A DNA stretch of 64,000 nucleotides from Whalleya microplaca (taxonomy: Eukaryota; Ascomycota; Sordariomycetes; Xylariales; Xylariaceae), in assembly GCA_022497155.1 (NCBI GenBank), contig MU385783.1, positions 62,001 to 126,000 of the forward strand, written 5' to 3'. The notes under the pieces were generated by a model. That model was not told the DNA's origin. It saw only the letters and a program-made list of their open reading frames with translations, and searched no databases. Numbering within the stretch: the first letter of the stretch is position 1; every line of letters begins with the position of its first letter. Of this stretch, positions 48,180 to 58,519 are shown piece by piece. Made by a program: the position numbers and the translations under genes.

Positions 48180-48501
48180 CAGTCAGTATTCCTCTGCCAC
48201 CTCTCTTATATCGCACAATATACCCCGTATGTCTTTGGTTTTATAGCACCTGTAGCTTATAGGCTTTCGTTTGCCCCGCGTGCGAGTATTATCGTCTCCT
48301 TTTTGGCTTTTGTCCTCCTATTACCGAGCTTCGAGTTTCATTCCCATTCCTGCACCACGATCACTAATATATTTGTTCAGACCCGGCGGTTACTAGCACA
48401 TACCTCGGCAGTCCGCTTCCTCAACATTAGACCGTGAGAGACTATCATATCCGCTTGCCGTAACACCGTAAATAAACGATCGTAATATCGACACCTTGGA
48501 C

Positions 48502-50692
48502 ATGGCGGGCTACGGTCGCCCGCTCAGCCTGTCGGGACGGAGGAGCAGCATGTTGAATTGCGGCGAGGAGTTGACATTAAACACGACGCAGGCAGCCCCT
48601 ATAATAGTGAATCAGAGGATGGATAAGATGGCCCAAACACGACCGAGGGGCCCGCCAACGCCTAGCATGAGCACACCTGCGCAGGACTTCGACCAACAAC
48701 TGACGGGTTCTCCGCCGCCGCCACCTACACCAGCAGCCTCGCCTGGACCTGGGAATGTACAACCTGACTGGAGCGATGCTGCAGATGATGAGGACTTCTT
48801 CCTTGCCCACGTACGCCAACACTTTAAGAACTGCTCAGGCCCGCACAGGAATCGCATCCTCGCCGACTTGTTAAATATGTGCACCACTCAGCAACTTAGT
48901 TTCGTGCACCAGTTCGTGAGCCCCCTATTAAAGAAGGATCCGTTCACCAGTCTACCAGACGAGCTATGCTTGAGGATATTATCATTCATAGACGACCCAC
49001 AGGTGCTCGCACGAGCGTCGCAGGTTTCCAGGAGGTGGAGGGATCTTCTGAGCGACGATGTGACTTGGAAAAACCTCTGCGTTAAGCACGACTATGGTCG
49101 TCGACTATCCGAAGTTTACTACGGCATACCGACATATTCATCGAGCAGACCTGGTGCGCTACCGCTACCCGATCCCGACTACAACCATAGCTTTCCCGGC
49201 GCTCTTCCTGGAACTTCTGCATACCATGCCGCGTCCCGTAGTTTTGACGGCTCGTCCGATGTCGGGTCATCGGCTGGACGGCCCAAGCTTCGGTCGTATA
49301 AGTCTCACTTCAAACAAAGATATCTGGTTGAATCTGCTTGGAGAACCGGCGGGCGAAATACAACACGGACCATCACTCAAGACGGCAGGGTTGTGACCAG
49401 TCTACATTTGACCCCTAAGTACATCGTGGTGGCGCTCGACAACGCGAGAATTCACATCTTCGACCGGGAAGGCAACGCCCTGCGAACTCTTCAGGGTCAT
49501 ATCATGGGAGTATGGGCCATGGTTCCATGGGAAGATATTCTTGTCAGTGGCGGGTGCGATCGCGACGTGCGAGTATGGGAGATGACATCGGGGTAGGTTC
49601 ATTCTAGACAACTTTTATGATGTTGTACTAACTCGAGTTCACAGCAAATGCCTGTTTACTCTCCGCGGTCACACTTCAACTGTGCGTTGTCTTAAGATGT
49701 CGGATGAAAACACAGCGATTTCTGGCTCGCGGGATACTACCTTGCGAGTCTGGGATATCAGACAAGGAGTTTGCAGAAACGTTCTGGTCGGGCACCAAGC
49801 CAGCGTAAGGTGCTTAGAGATAAAAGGAGACATAGTTGTATCTGGGAGCTACGATGCGACAGCAAAGATATGGAGCATCTCCGAAGGCAGGTGTTTACAC
49901 ACACTCAACGGACATTTCAGCCAAATATATGCCATTGCATTCGATGGCCAGAGAATTGTCACGGGGAGCCTCGACACTAGCGTCCGAGTATGGGATGCTC
50001 ATACTGGGTAAGTCTTAGCGCTTATCGTCCCATTTCATGTTATCACTAATTCCTGTATTAGAGAGGCTATCGCCGTTCTACAGGGGCACACCTCGCTCGT
50101 AGGCCAATTGCAACTGCGCGGCAACACCCTGGTCACAGGAGGCTCTGACGGATCGGTTCGCGTTTGGTCTCTTGAAAAGATGTGTCCGATTCACCGACTA
50201 GCTGCACACGACAATAGCGTTACTAGCCTCCAGTTCGATGACACCCGCATCGTAAGCGGTGGCAGCGATGGCAGAGTCAAAGTTTGGGACGTGAAAACTG
50301 GTCATCTCGTACGGGAGCTCATCACGGCTGAATCTGTCTGGAGAGTCGTGTTTGAGGACGAGAAATGTGTTGCCGTTGCTAACAGGGGAAGCAGAGTCAT
50401 GATGGAGGTAAGACTACTCATTCATTCATTTGGTTGTTATCTTTTCTGACGTGTTTAGGTTTGGTCATTCTCTCCTCCTGAAGACGCCTATTGCGAGAGA
50501 CCAGTATCATTGCCCCAAAGGCTAGCTGAGCCGTCGCCGACTCGTCCTCTAACTGCTGATTTCCGGCGCTCCACTCTCGGCATTACTAACTCCGAAGACG
50601 AGGACCCTGGCAGCGAAGATGTCGATATGAGGGATGCCGGTCCCTCGACTGCGCCTCTTGCCGGAAACACGACGTTCTTCCACGACGATTAA
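48502..50692 (+). CDS. F-box/WD40 protein, SCF substrate receptor (Cdc4/Fbw7/FWD-1 type)
   Basis: Four exons, 48502-49592, 49645-50007, 50062-50407 and 50459-50692, encode 677 residues. It should bind phosphorylated proteins and bring them to the Skp1-cullin-F-box ubiquitin ligase. The N-terminus is Pro/Ser-rich and disordered. A leader helix region HFKNCSGPHRNRILADLLNM precedes the F-box (DPFTSLPDELCLRILSFIDD, about residues 154-200). Eight WD40 blades follow from about residue 295, seen as repeats such as GHTSTVRCLKM, SGSRDTTLRVWD and GGSDGRVKVWD. An acidic tail closes the protein. Introns fall at the blade ends. Eight blades fit Cdc4/Fbw7; in Neurospora the related FWD-1 controls clock protein turnover, but the specific orthology is not settled here. 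Confidence 0.92.
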
Positions 50693-51542
50693 GATCATCG
50701 TTTATGTGTCTTATACCGGCCCTCGAGATTATGCTTTGCATCCCCATATCATCAGCATGACACCTCTCACCTATCATTGACTTTGTTGCATTTCTGGTCT
50801 ATTCAAAATTGGGTGGCGGGAACAGCAGTTACGTATTGCATGGTTGGGCGTTGACGTATGGTGTCTGTCTCATACAAGCATTGGAAGCACACCATCGGGA
50901 AGGGGGGGGGAGGATATTAGACGATTGGGTTATTTTTTTTATTTTATCGGGGTTGTTGGCAGTTTGTGATCACTTAATTCTTTGGTGGGAGGGGGCGCGA
51001 ATATAAGGAAACGGGCGAACCAGTCGTCTGTCTCTGTCTCTCTCTCTCATGTGACTGAACTGAGAGAGTATATTTTTGTTTTGGCGGGCAAATGGGAGGG
51101 GGTTATCGGACATTATACTAGCGATATGTGTATATGCCGAGTCGGCTTGATAGCATCCAGCACAAATGGCCTGTTTAGTAAATTCAGGACCTAGTACCAG
51201 CCAAGACGACTGTGTCGTTCCAAGTCTCTGAAACTAGCGAGTGAAGTAGAGAGTGGCCCATGAATACCATTTCCAGAGTCTTAGATCAGGCCGTGGAATA
51301 AACGTGCTGATGTGAATAGCCACTGTGCGAGTGTCCTAAACTACTTATCCTGTCAGGAGGGACTTGTTCCCCTGAGTGTCGATTCATATACTAAAACTGG
51401 GCATATTCTAGGCAAAAAAAATTCAAGATCTTAGAAAGTGACAATATGTCTCGTTACTATTGAGAACATTTATTTTATCTCTTCTTTGCTTAGTCATAGT
51501 CGATGGTACAGATCCGTGCTCACACGAAGAGCAGTCTTCGTC
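50693..51542. other. Intergenic region between convergent genes
   Basis: Shared 3' region of the F-box gene and the Sel1-like gene. It includes a G9 run near 50,904, a T-rich run near 50,935 and a CTGTCTCT repeat at about 51,028-51,048. No gene is supported. Confidence 0.5.
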
Positions 51543-52625
51543 TTAGATAAGTGCCTTGTCCCCAGCGACACCCAGCCATTCATCAGCGAGGACCTGCCTA
51601 TCCAGCTTCTCCGTCTTACTCAAGCCCTCCTCATCAACCCGCTTCAGCTCCAGCCGCCCCAGCTCCCGCGCCGCCTCCACGACACCGCTCATAGCCGCCT
51701 TCTCCAGCAGTCCCACGCGCTGCGGATCATCCTCCGCCAACAGCGTAGCGTAACAATAACACGCCTCGGCATTATCCAGCTCACACACCCCCTCCCGGAA
51801 GGCCATCTCCGCCTTCTCCCGCTGCCCGCGCCTCAGGTAGATCCTCCCCATGTGCAGCAGCGCACTCGCCTTCCACTGCCACTCTTCTCCCCGCGCCTTG
51901 CCCCGCGCATGCACGCCCTTGACGTCGTCGACCTCGCGCGCGGCCCGGAAGCACTGCAGCGCGCTCCGCTCATCCTCGGGCGTGTTCCCCGCCGCGTACA
52001 CGAGCCCCATCAGCGTGCACGCGTCGGCGCTCTCGCGCCGCCGCCACAGGCGCTCCAGGCCCTCGCGCGCGCCCGCGAACTGCGGGCTTGAGAGGGGCGT
52101 GCCGCGCGTCCGCAGCGCCAGGCGTGCCGTCGTCAGCGTCGCGGGGGCGTACCCGGCGCCCGTCAAGGTGTGCAGGATGTGCAGCGCCAGGTAGAAGGTG
52201 CGGCTGCCGCCGCCCGTCAGGATCATCGCCGCGGCGGCGTGCAGCGCGTGCGGCGACAGCTGGTGCCGGTGGAGGTGGGTGCGCCAGCCGGGCGCGTTCT
52301 CGAGCGCGAGGGCCGCGTACCGCGTCGCGGCGTCCGCGATGGCGGAGGCCGTGAGTGTGGGGGCTAGGTCCGGGGTTATGAGCGGTGGGCGCGCTAGGCG
52401 CTCCCAGAAGTCGAGCGGCGGGACGTCGGACGCGGTGAATCGCACTTCGGCGAAGCTGTTGCGGTGGGGGGGCACCTTGGCCATTCTGGAGGGGTGGGGG
52501 GTGCTGGATAGGGGTCTCGGGTGTGGTATGGGGGTGTGATGGGGTTGATGGGTGATTTGGGTTAAGGGGCTTAAGGGGCTTAAGGGGCTGAGCCGATATC
52601 TGAGGGGGAGGTGTCGGAGAGACAT
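51543..52625 (-). CDS. Sel1/TPR-like repeat protein, probably mitochondrial
   Basis: One exon, 360 residues from the ATG at 52625. The N-terminal 55 residues are rich in Arg, Ser, Pro and His with no acids (MSLRHLPLRYRLSPLSPLSP), a plausible mitochondrial import signal, and contain an SPL triplet repeat. The rest is helical pairs of Sel1/TPR kind: ADACTLMGLVYAAGNTPEDE, ASALLHMGRIYLRRGQREKA, AEACYCYATLLAEDDPQRVG, SGVVEAARELGRLELKR. Such repeats bind proteins; no catalytic motif is seen. Base composition is very GC-rich compared with neighbours. Some similar fungal proteins are annotated only as Sel1 repeat proteins. The gene is divergent from UTP16. Confidence 0.75.
   Translation of the reverse strand: MSLRHLPLRYRLSPLSPLSPLTQITHQPHHTPIPHPRPLSSTPHPSRMAKVPPHRNSFAEVRFTASDVPPLDFWERLARPPLITPDLAPTLTASAIADAATRYAALALENAPGWRTHLHRHQLSPHALHAAAAMILTGGGSRTFYLALHILHTLTGAGYAPATLTTARLALRTRGTPLSSPQFAGAREGLERLWRRRESADACTLMGLVYAAGNTPEDERSALQCFRAAREVDDVKGVHARGKARGEEWQWKASALLHMGRIYLRRGQREKAEMAFREGVCELDNAEACYCYATLLAEDDPQRVGLLEKAAMSGVVEAARELGRLELKRVDEEGLSKTEKLDRQVLADEWLGVAGDKALI
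52562..52588. repeat. 9-bp tandem repeat in the Sel1-like gene
   Basis: TTAAGGGGC three times; on the minus strand it encodes the SPL repeat in the proposed targeting sequence. Confidence 0.85.
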
Positions 52626-53064
52626 GATGGGTGACTTATACGCAAGCACTGAGACTGAGGCTCATATGAGGGTGTTGTCGATGAGATTATATAGGGGCAA
52701 TTTGCCTCGGTTGGCCCATAGCCATGAGATGGCTTATCCAGTGGTCCTCTATATGAATTTAAATCCCTCCAAGTTTTGACGAGATGTCATCAATTGATGT
52801 TTCGCTCAATGGTTCTAAGTCGACTGAGAAGTAGCTATAAGCCGTCTGTGTCTCTTGTATGAGTGAGAGTTGGATGTTAGTGAAGTCCCGAAGATCCACC
52901 GTATTTAGATCTTATCTTATCAGCTAATCAGCTTCCCAGGAAAAAATGTTACGAGGACCAACCCACCAAATCCAACAACGTCAATCACCTACCCAGAACA
53001 TTAACGACCAAAGCTATTATCCTCCTACTGTACAACTAAACTTGTATGTCAATTGGGGTCCACC
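52626..53064. promoter_or_regulatory. Divergent promoter of the Sel1-like gene and UTP16
   Basis: A 439-bp region between two divergent ATGs. A TATATAGG motif lies at about 52,690. No specific factor site was identified. Confidence 0.35.
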
Positions 53065-54338
53065 ATGGCGCCTATTACTAGGAGACGTACAAAGGTGCTC
53101 GAGAAGACCTCGGAGGCTGACGCAGATGCTGCTCCGGATTCACTCCCCACAACCTCCGAAGTCACAGAATCAAGCGAAGTGTCAATCGAGATCCCAGTAG
53201 CAGCCCGCGGTAAACGAAAATCATCGAAGAGCGGCGACCACGATGACGAGAGCACTCCGAACTCAGAATTCGTGACACCCCAACGCCAAAGACTAGCGGT
53301 CCGGATGAAGGAGGAAGAGAACGCTGTGAACGGGAGCCGGAAGTCACAGATCGAAGTGCAGATACCCAGTTCCACAACAAAAACCCGGCGATCACGCTCA
53401 GAGTCCATAGCCGACTCGCAGGACGCGGGGGACTCGGAGGACCCCGACGTCGAGCCCCTGAGCGCGTCCAAGCAGTTGTTGGAGGAGGCAGCCAGCCAGA
53501 AGCTGGCTTCGCAGTCGACGGAGCCGGAGCCGACGCCGAAGCCCAGGGGCAAGCACGTCGTCTTTTGCGATGATGAAGATGTGGAGAAGTTCGTGGCGGC
53601 AGCGGTGACGGTAGCGGAAGAGGGAAAGGGTGCACAGGATGAAGCCGACGAGGAAAGTGACGATGACGATGCGCCAGAAGCGGTGTCGACACAGGCAGCT
53701 GCCAAGGAGGTGCAGAGATCAGCACAGGCTACCTCAGAGGCGGCTGAAAAGTAAGTCTCTATCTTCTCCATTATACAGTCCATTACAATTGCTAATTTAT
53801 TTGCTTCAGACAAGCTGTATCCCTCAAGCGCAAGCGGCAAGAAAGGGACAACCTCTTCAAGCAGCAAGCGGCAAAGCGGAAGCGTACCCGCGATGTGGAA
53901 GTCAAGCCATCTAAGCGAACTCAAGAGGGACTCGCCAGCATAGAACCCAAAAATACGGAGACAGACGTTGCCCAGCTCGAGAAGCCCGCGGCAACTGGCA
54001 GGCGACGAGTCGAGAAATTCAAGGTACCCGACCTGCTACCTGCGGAATTCTTGACGGACTCCTCAAGCGAGAGCGAGGACGAGTCTGCCCTGAAGATCAT
54101 GAAGAAGCCCAGGAAGATCACTTTCGAGACGGCCGTGCAAACGCTAGGCAACGAAGGCAAGAGGCCTCGCGACGAGATCCTCGGTTCTACGCGGTACAGG
54201 GTCTTAGCGGAACAGGGAGATCAGAAACTAGCACCAAAGACCAATAAGAGCTCTCGCCGTACGAAGGAGAGTCTTCTCAAGAGGAGACGGGTCGGCGTGG
54301 TGCCGAATAAGAAGAATGGCTTCTTCGTTAGGAGATGA
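53065..54338 (+). CDS. UTP16: U3 snoRNA-associated protein Utp16-like
   Basis: Two exons, 53065-53750 and 53810-54338, encode 404 residues; the intron is 59 bp (GTAAGT, GCTAATT branch, TTCAG). Utp16 is a component of the small-subunit processome that handles 18S pre-rRNA in the nucleolus. Most of the protein is charged and disordered: Ser/Glu/Asp-rich with a DEESDDDDAPE stretch, then a Lys/Arg-rich region (KRKRQERDNLFKQQAAKRKR). The recognisable Utp16 signature is near residue 310: RVEKFKVPDLLPAEFLTDSS. It ends with a basic tail (SRRTKESLLKRRRVG, KKNGFFVRR) typical of this family. Assignment rests on the PDLLPAEFL box, the overall charge pattern and the C-terminal end. Confidence 0.82.
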
Positions 54339-54598
54339 AAGACGTAGGTATATATAATATAAATTTCAATACCCAAACCAACTAATTGACAGCCGCAACA
54401 CCGTACGCCCAATCCGAAACTAATAATTACTATTAACTATGACTATCTAATCATATTAATTATTAGTCTCTAGGCCTTCCCAGCAAGCAGCATCGTTGGA
54501 CTCCCACCGTTTTAACCAATGTCCTTTGAACAATTATCGCAAAAGCCTATATGCGTGGTATCACGCTAAAGAGACTACGCGGGCAAAGCTTAATCTAA

Positions 54599-56711
54599 TC
54601 AAACGTTCCCAGCAATCCGTTGAAACCACGCCTTCGGGTTCCACTTGCTGATCACGGGAGCAGCCTCTGCGTTGCTCCCATCCTTAGGCTCTTCGGCACG
54701 AGCAGCCTGCTTATGACCACCGACGACGTTTCCCCTGACCTGCTCGATCTTATCGAGCTTGTAGTTCTTCATAAGCAGCGTTAGCAGGACGATGGGGACG
54801 CAGCAGCAGGCGGCGATGATGAGCAGCACGTGCATGGTCTCCTGGTAGCTGCGGTTGATGGCTATGCGCTCGGGGCTGCCGACGGCGTAGCTGGTGGCGC
54901 GGACCATGTCGCCGAAGATGGCCTCAGCATCGGGCTTGGCGGCATCGGGGAGGTACTCGGCGAGCTTGGCGGGCAGGAGGCGCATCCAGACGGCGCCGGT
55001 AACGGCCAAGCCGACCGCGCCGCCGATCTCGACCAGCGTCATGAACACGGCCGTGGCGGCGGCGACCTGCCGGTGGGAGGCGCTGGCCTGCACGCCGAGC
55101 TGCGCCGGCACGATGAGCATGCCGCCGCCGATGCTAACCGCGATCTGCGTGCCCACCAGCGAGCCCACCGCCGTGTCCTCCGTGCGGTACCGGATCATGA
55201 GGCCCACGCCCATGGTGTAGATCAGCGCCCCCGCGAAGACGAACCACTTGTAGTGCCGCGTGTACTTGATAACGATCGAGATGATCACCGCCGTCACCGT
55301 CGATGTGAACGAGAACGTCTGCGTGATGTGCCCGGCGGAGACCATCGACTGGTTCTGCACCACGAGCAGGTAGGAGTAGAAGTACGGTTGTACCGAGGTG
55401 TAGAACACCACTGTAGGAAGTCGCTTGTCAGCCATCCACTCCTATCTCTTGACGGATAGGATAGGTACGTGGGCGCATCTATGTGTATAAAAGTGGGAAC
55501 TTACTGAAATAGAAGAATCCAATACCGCACCCAGCGCAGAAGGTGCGCGACTTGAGTAAGTTCAAGGGTAACAACGGATGCGGCGCAAGCTTCTCGCTCG
55601 ACTCCCAGAAAAAGAAGGTCACAAGGAGCACACAGCCGATGACGGTCATGGCGATAATGCTCGGGTTTGCCCAGTCGCTGGGTAGGGTTGACGTTAGAGT
55701 CAGGGGGATAAGGATCAAGGACAAAGCAGCGCTGAGAAGCACGATGCCGCCAACATCAAGATCGATCCAAAGGTTCTTGATGATAGCCACAGCACCGCCC
55801 GTGAGCTTCTTCTCGGTCTCCAACCCATTCCTCTTCGCCTTCCGCATGTTGAGGAACAGCGTCAGGGCGAGCGGCAGGAAGGTGACGGGGAGGATGATGG
55901 TCCACATGCCGTACGCCCATCGCCAGGTAGAGGTGGAGACGATGGCGGCGCCGATGATGGGCCCGATCCACACGGTCACGAGGAACGGCACGTCGGGCAA
56001 GCTAGACAGGAGGGCGCGGTTCGTCATGCTGCTCGTGTCGGCGATGAAGATCTGCTGCAGGATCTGCAGCCCCGTGAAGCCGGCCGAGTAGAAGATCTGG
56101 GCTGACGCAAATGCCTGCACGTTTATCGAGGCGGCCATCTGGATGTAGCCAAGGATGTAGAGCGTGATGCAGATGATGAAGGCCTCAAGTCGCCCAAAAG
56201 CGTCGGCGATCTTGGCCATGGGTGGTTTAATCACGGCTGTTTGCGGGAGTTCAGTTCACGAGACGGAATGATCTAGGAGGGCGGACTGGGACTGACCGTT
56301 GACAATGCCTTGCACGAGGTAGACGGTCACGACGAGCGAATGGCTGCTAAAACTGCTCGTTGCGAAGGTCAGGACCGAGAATGTGACTTGGCCCTCTAGC
56401 GAAGTCGTGAAGGCCATCAGGAAGATACTACGGAAAACAGCATCAGACACACCGTCACCCGTTTCAGTTCTACATGTGTGTGTATAGCCTTACCTGAAAT
56501 ATGCAGCTATCAGACCCCATTTTGTCCATGACATGGAGATAGCCTCGATAGTTCTCACTCCATTTTGAGTATCATCCGGAGGGGATGGTGAGCCTGGGTC
56601 CTGGGCACCATTAATGTTCAGGTCCACCACTTGAAAATCTCCGTCGGCAGCCTCGAACGTCGATCGGGGCCGGCTCTCCGTCTCGGAGGATTTCGGTGAC
56701 GGAGGATGCAT
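54599..56711 (-). CDS. MFS siderophore-iron transporter (Sit/Arn/Mir family)
   Basis: Four exons on the minus strand: 56711-56494, 56427-56297, 56236-55505 and 55410-54599, encoding 630 residues. These 14-helix facilitators take up ferric siderophores across the plasma membrane by proton symport. The N-terminus is Pro/Ser-rich and cytosolic. SMSWTKWGLIAAYFSIFLMA starts helix 1. YLVQGIVNAVIKPPMAKIAD is the conserved loop of the family. LLVVQNQSMVSAGHITQTFS and VPAQLGVQASASHRQVAAAT are typical of fungal siderophore transporters, and the tail MKNYKLDKIEQVRGNVVG is another family trait. The substrate cannot be deduced. An ATCTGATAG-GATAAG site lies 580 bp upstream of the ATG. The 3' exon is GC-rich. 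Confidence 0.92.
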
Positions 56712-57005
56712 TTCGTGTGTAGAGAGTATGTTGTAAGCTAATATGTGTACTGTTCAGGAGACGTTGCAGCTCGTAAGCCATCCTATGTAATCTCAAAGTG
56801 AGAAGTATTTGGATTAGCAGGTCGAGATTCCCTCGCAGGCAAGTACACTTATATTTCAGCCAAGGAGGTGAGACGCGCTTCTCTTTCCAAACTTTACCTC
56901 GTCTAGCGGAGAAGCCGCCCGATTTTTAAGTTTACATCTACCTTGAACTTGGGAACGGTGATCATGAAACGGCTCCTTCTTCAACTTTGCTAGTTTCGTA
57001 TCGAG

Positions 57006-57293
57006 TTACCTAACAGCTCTGGCTGAGCCGCCCATAGATAATTCGTCCATTGAAAAGGAGAAAGGTGTAGACTCGGACCCCTTGGTGTCTACTAACATGC
57101 CACCCGAGGAGAACTTTGGAGAAGAGGAAACTTTCTTTCTGCCAAAGCTCTTCAGATCTTTGTCAACTAGTAACGCTTTGGGCGCAAGTAAAATGCCGAC
57201 AGAGTCGATTCCTAAACTCTCCACCCAGCCAACGTTCAAGAGCATCGACGGTTTATTCGGCGAAGCCGAGGCTACATATTGGCCTGCAATCAT
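57006..57293 (-). CDS. Doubtful 95-codon reading frame
   Basis: An ATG-initiated frame on the minus strand (start MIAGQYVASASPNKPSMLLN), with a regular composition but no recognised domain. The plus strand is also open across the same stretch, so the signal is ambiguous. It could be a small orphan gene or a relic. Confidence 0.2.
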   Translation of the reverse strand: MIAGQYVASASPNKPSMLLNVGWVESLGIDSVGILLAPKALLVDKDLKSFGRKKVSSSPKFSSGGMLVDTKGSESTPFSFSMDELSMGGSARAVR

Positions 57294-57306
57294 CTGATAG
57301 GATAAG
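57292..57306. promoter_or_regulatory. GATA-type site like that of iron repressors SreA/Sre/Fep1
   Basis: The sequence ATCTGATAGGATAAG matches eight of nine bases of the ATCWGATAA consensus bound by fungal iron-responsive GATA repressors, and carries a second GATAA five bases on. It lies about 580 bp upstream of the siderophore transporter ATG, a gene class these repressors control. Confidence 0.45.
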
Positions 57307-58519
57307 ACAATGCAGCCCCAGCACTTCTCGGTAGACTAATTCTATTAGTTGTACAATAAGGTATAGCCCCGTCTTTTCTACGTATGTAGATATTGAAACT
57401 TAAACATATGGGTGTATACAACCTACTAAACAAATCATGTTACAGTCTTGAAGTTGCTAGACCTACATAAGCTATATATAGTCTCTCGGATTTTACCAGT
57501 AACATCATTTTGTTATTATAAACATCTTCGTGTGCTTCTACTACTTCATTATGATGATTTAATACCAAAGGCCTTATTGCTTAGGTTTTAGGTACGCCAT
57601 ATATAAGGGAAGTTGTCACACAACATGGAACTTGTGGTGGTCAAGTGCATTTGTAATTTGTAATTTTTGTTCTTGTAAAGTCACTGAGCTTGGCCTATTT
57701 TATATATCTTGAATTACATAAAAAGAAATCCTTCCGCACCAGGGTCAGGTAGACCTTGGGTGATAGGTACAGGCACGTCTGATACAAATCGGTAGTCGCC
57801 AATACGTCATATATCTTGCATATAGTTTCATCGGTAGTGCTCTTGCTGAAGGATGAAATTGATCGAGAACGTAGTATAGTAACTAGACTTTCCCCCCTGC
57901 TTGATTGTCTTTTATGTACTAGAACATACATATATCGTTATTGTACAACGCCTGAAATCACGCCCTCCTCCACTCGGGGTACATTTTTCACATGGTCTTC
58001 TCTCTTCAATAACTTTCACTCAATTCAATCCTTCGGCCCCTTCCCTTGCCACCGATATAATCCAGTAATATCCTCTGTTAACACAAACAGAATATCATCC
58101 CTCCAGGACTTTTCCATCGAAAAAGAAAAAGAAAGAAACCAAGCGCTGTGATGGTGCGGTAATTGCAGACAAGCCTTTTTTGCAGATTCGGCGTCACGCG
58201 ATAAATAAACAACAAGGGAAATGGTATCTTGAAGTCGTAAGAAACTTGGCTAAGCAACGAGCCGAATGGGGTGTGTTCAAATGGTTGGGCGGCGGCGATA
58301 GCAATGGAGACGACGGAGAAGCAGAATCCAGTATAGTGTATATGTTACGTAAGGGGTCCCGGAGTAGGATATAAAAAAAGAATAATCGTTCAAAAACATG
58401 ATCCCGTAGAGGTCGTTTGGTCTATCAAGACTCCAGAATATACGATGGTCAAAGACAAGAAGGAAAAGAGGCAGGCAAGTTCAAGGAACGAGGATAGGCG
58501 GGAGCGGATGTGAGCGTTA

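Larger units (their letters stand above)
44992..48501. other. Long intergenic region with many short tandem repeats
   Basis: This 3.5 kb lies upstream of the F-box gene. It holds a possible 71-codon gene at 45958 and, between 47,050 and 48,180, a palindrome plus four short tandem repeats described separately. TACCTA-type motifs cluster at 47,120-47,190. The last 800 bases are C/T-rich on the plus strand and may be a long 5' leader. No tRNA or other RNA gene was seen. Confidence 0.5.
56712..58519. other. Intergenic region upstream of the siderophore transporter
   Basis: 1.8 kb holding the transporter's upstream region, one low-confidence reading frame (57006-57293), a GATA site and an AT-rich stretch (57,340-57,720). 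The Far1-like gene ends at 58520. Nothing else was recognised. Confidence 0.45.

Noticed and set aside
54830..55459. 209-codon plus-strand frame opposite the siderophore transporter
   Set aside because: His/Asp/Gly-rich antisense shadow of a GC-rich membrane-protein exon.
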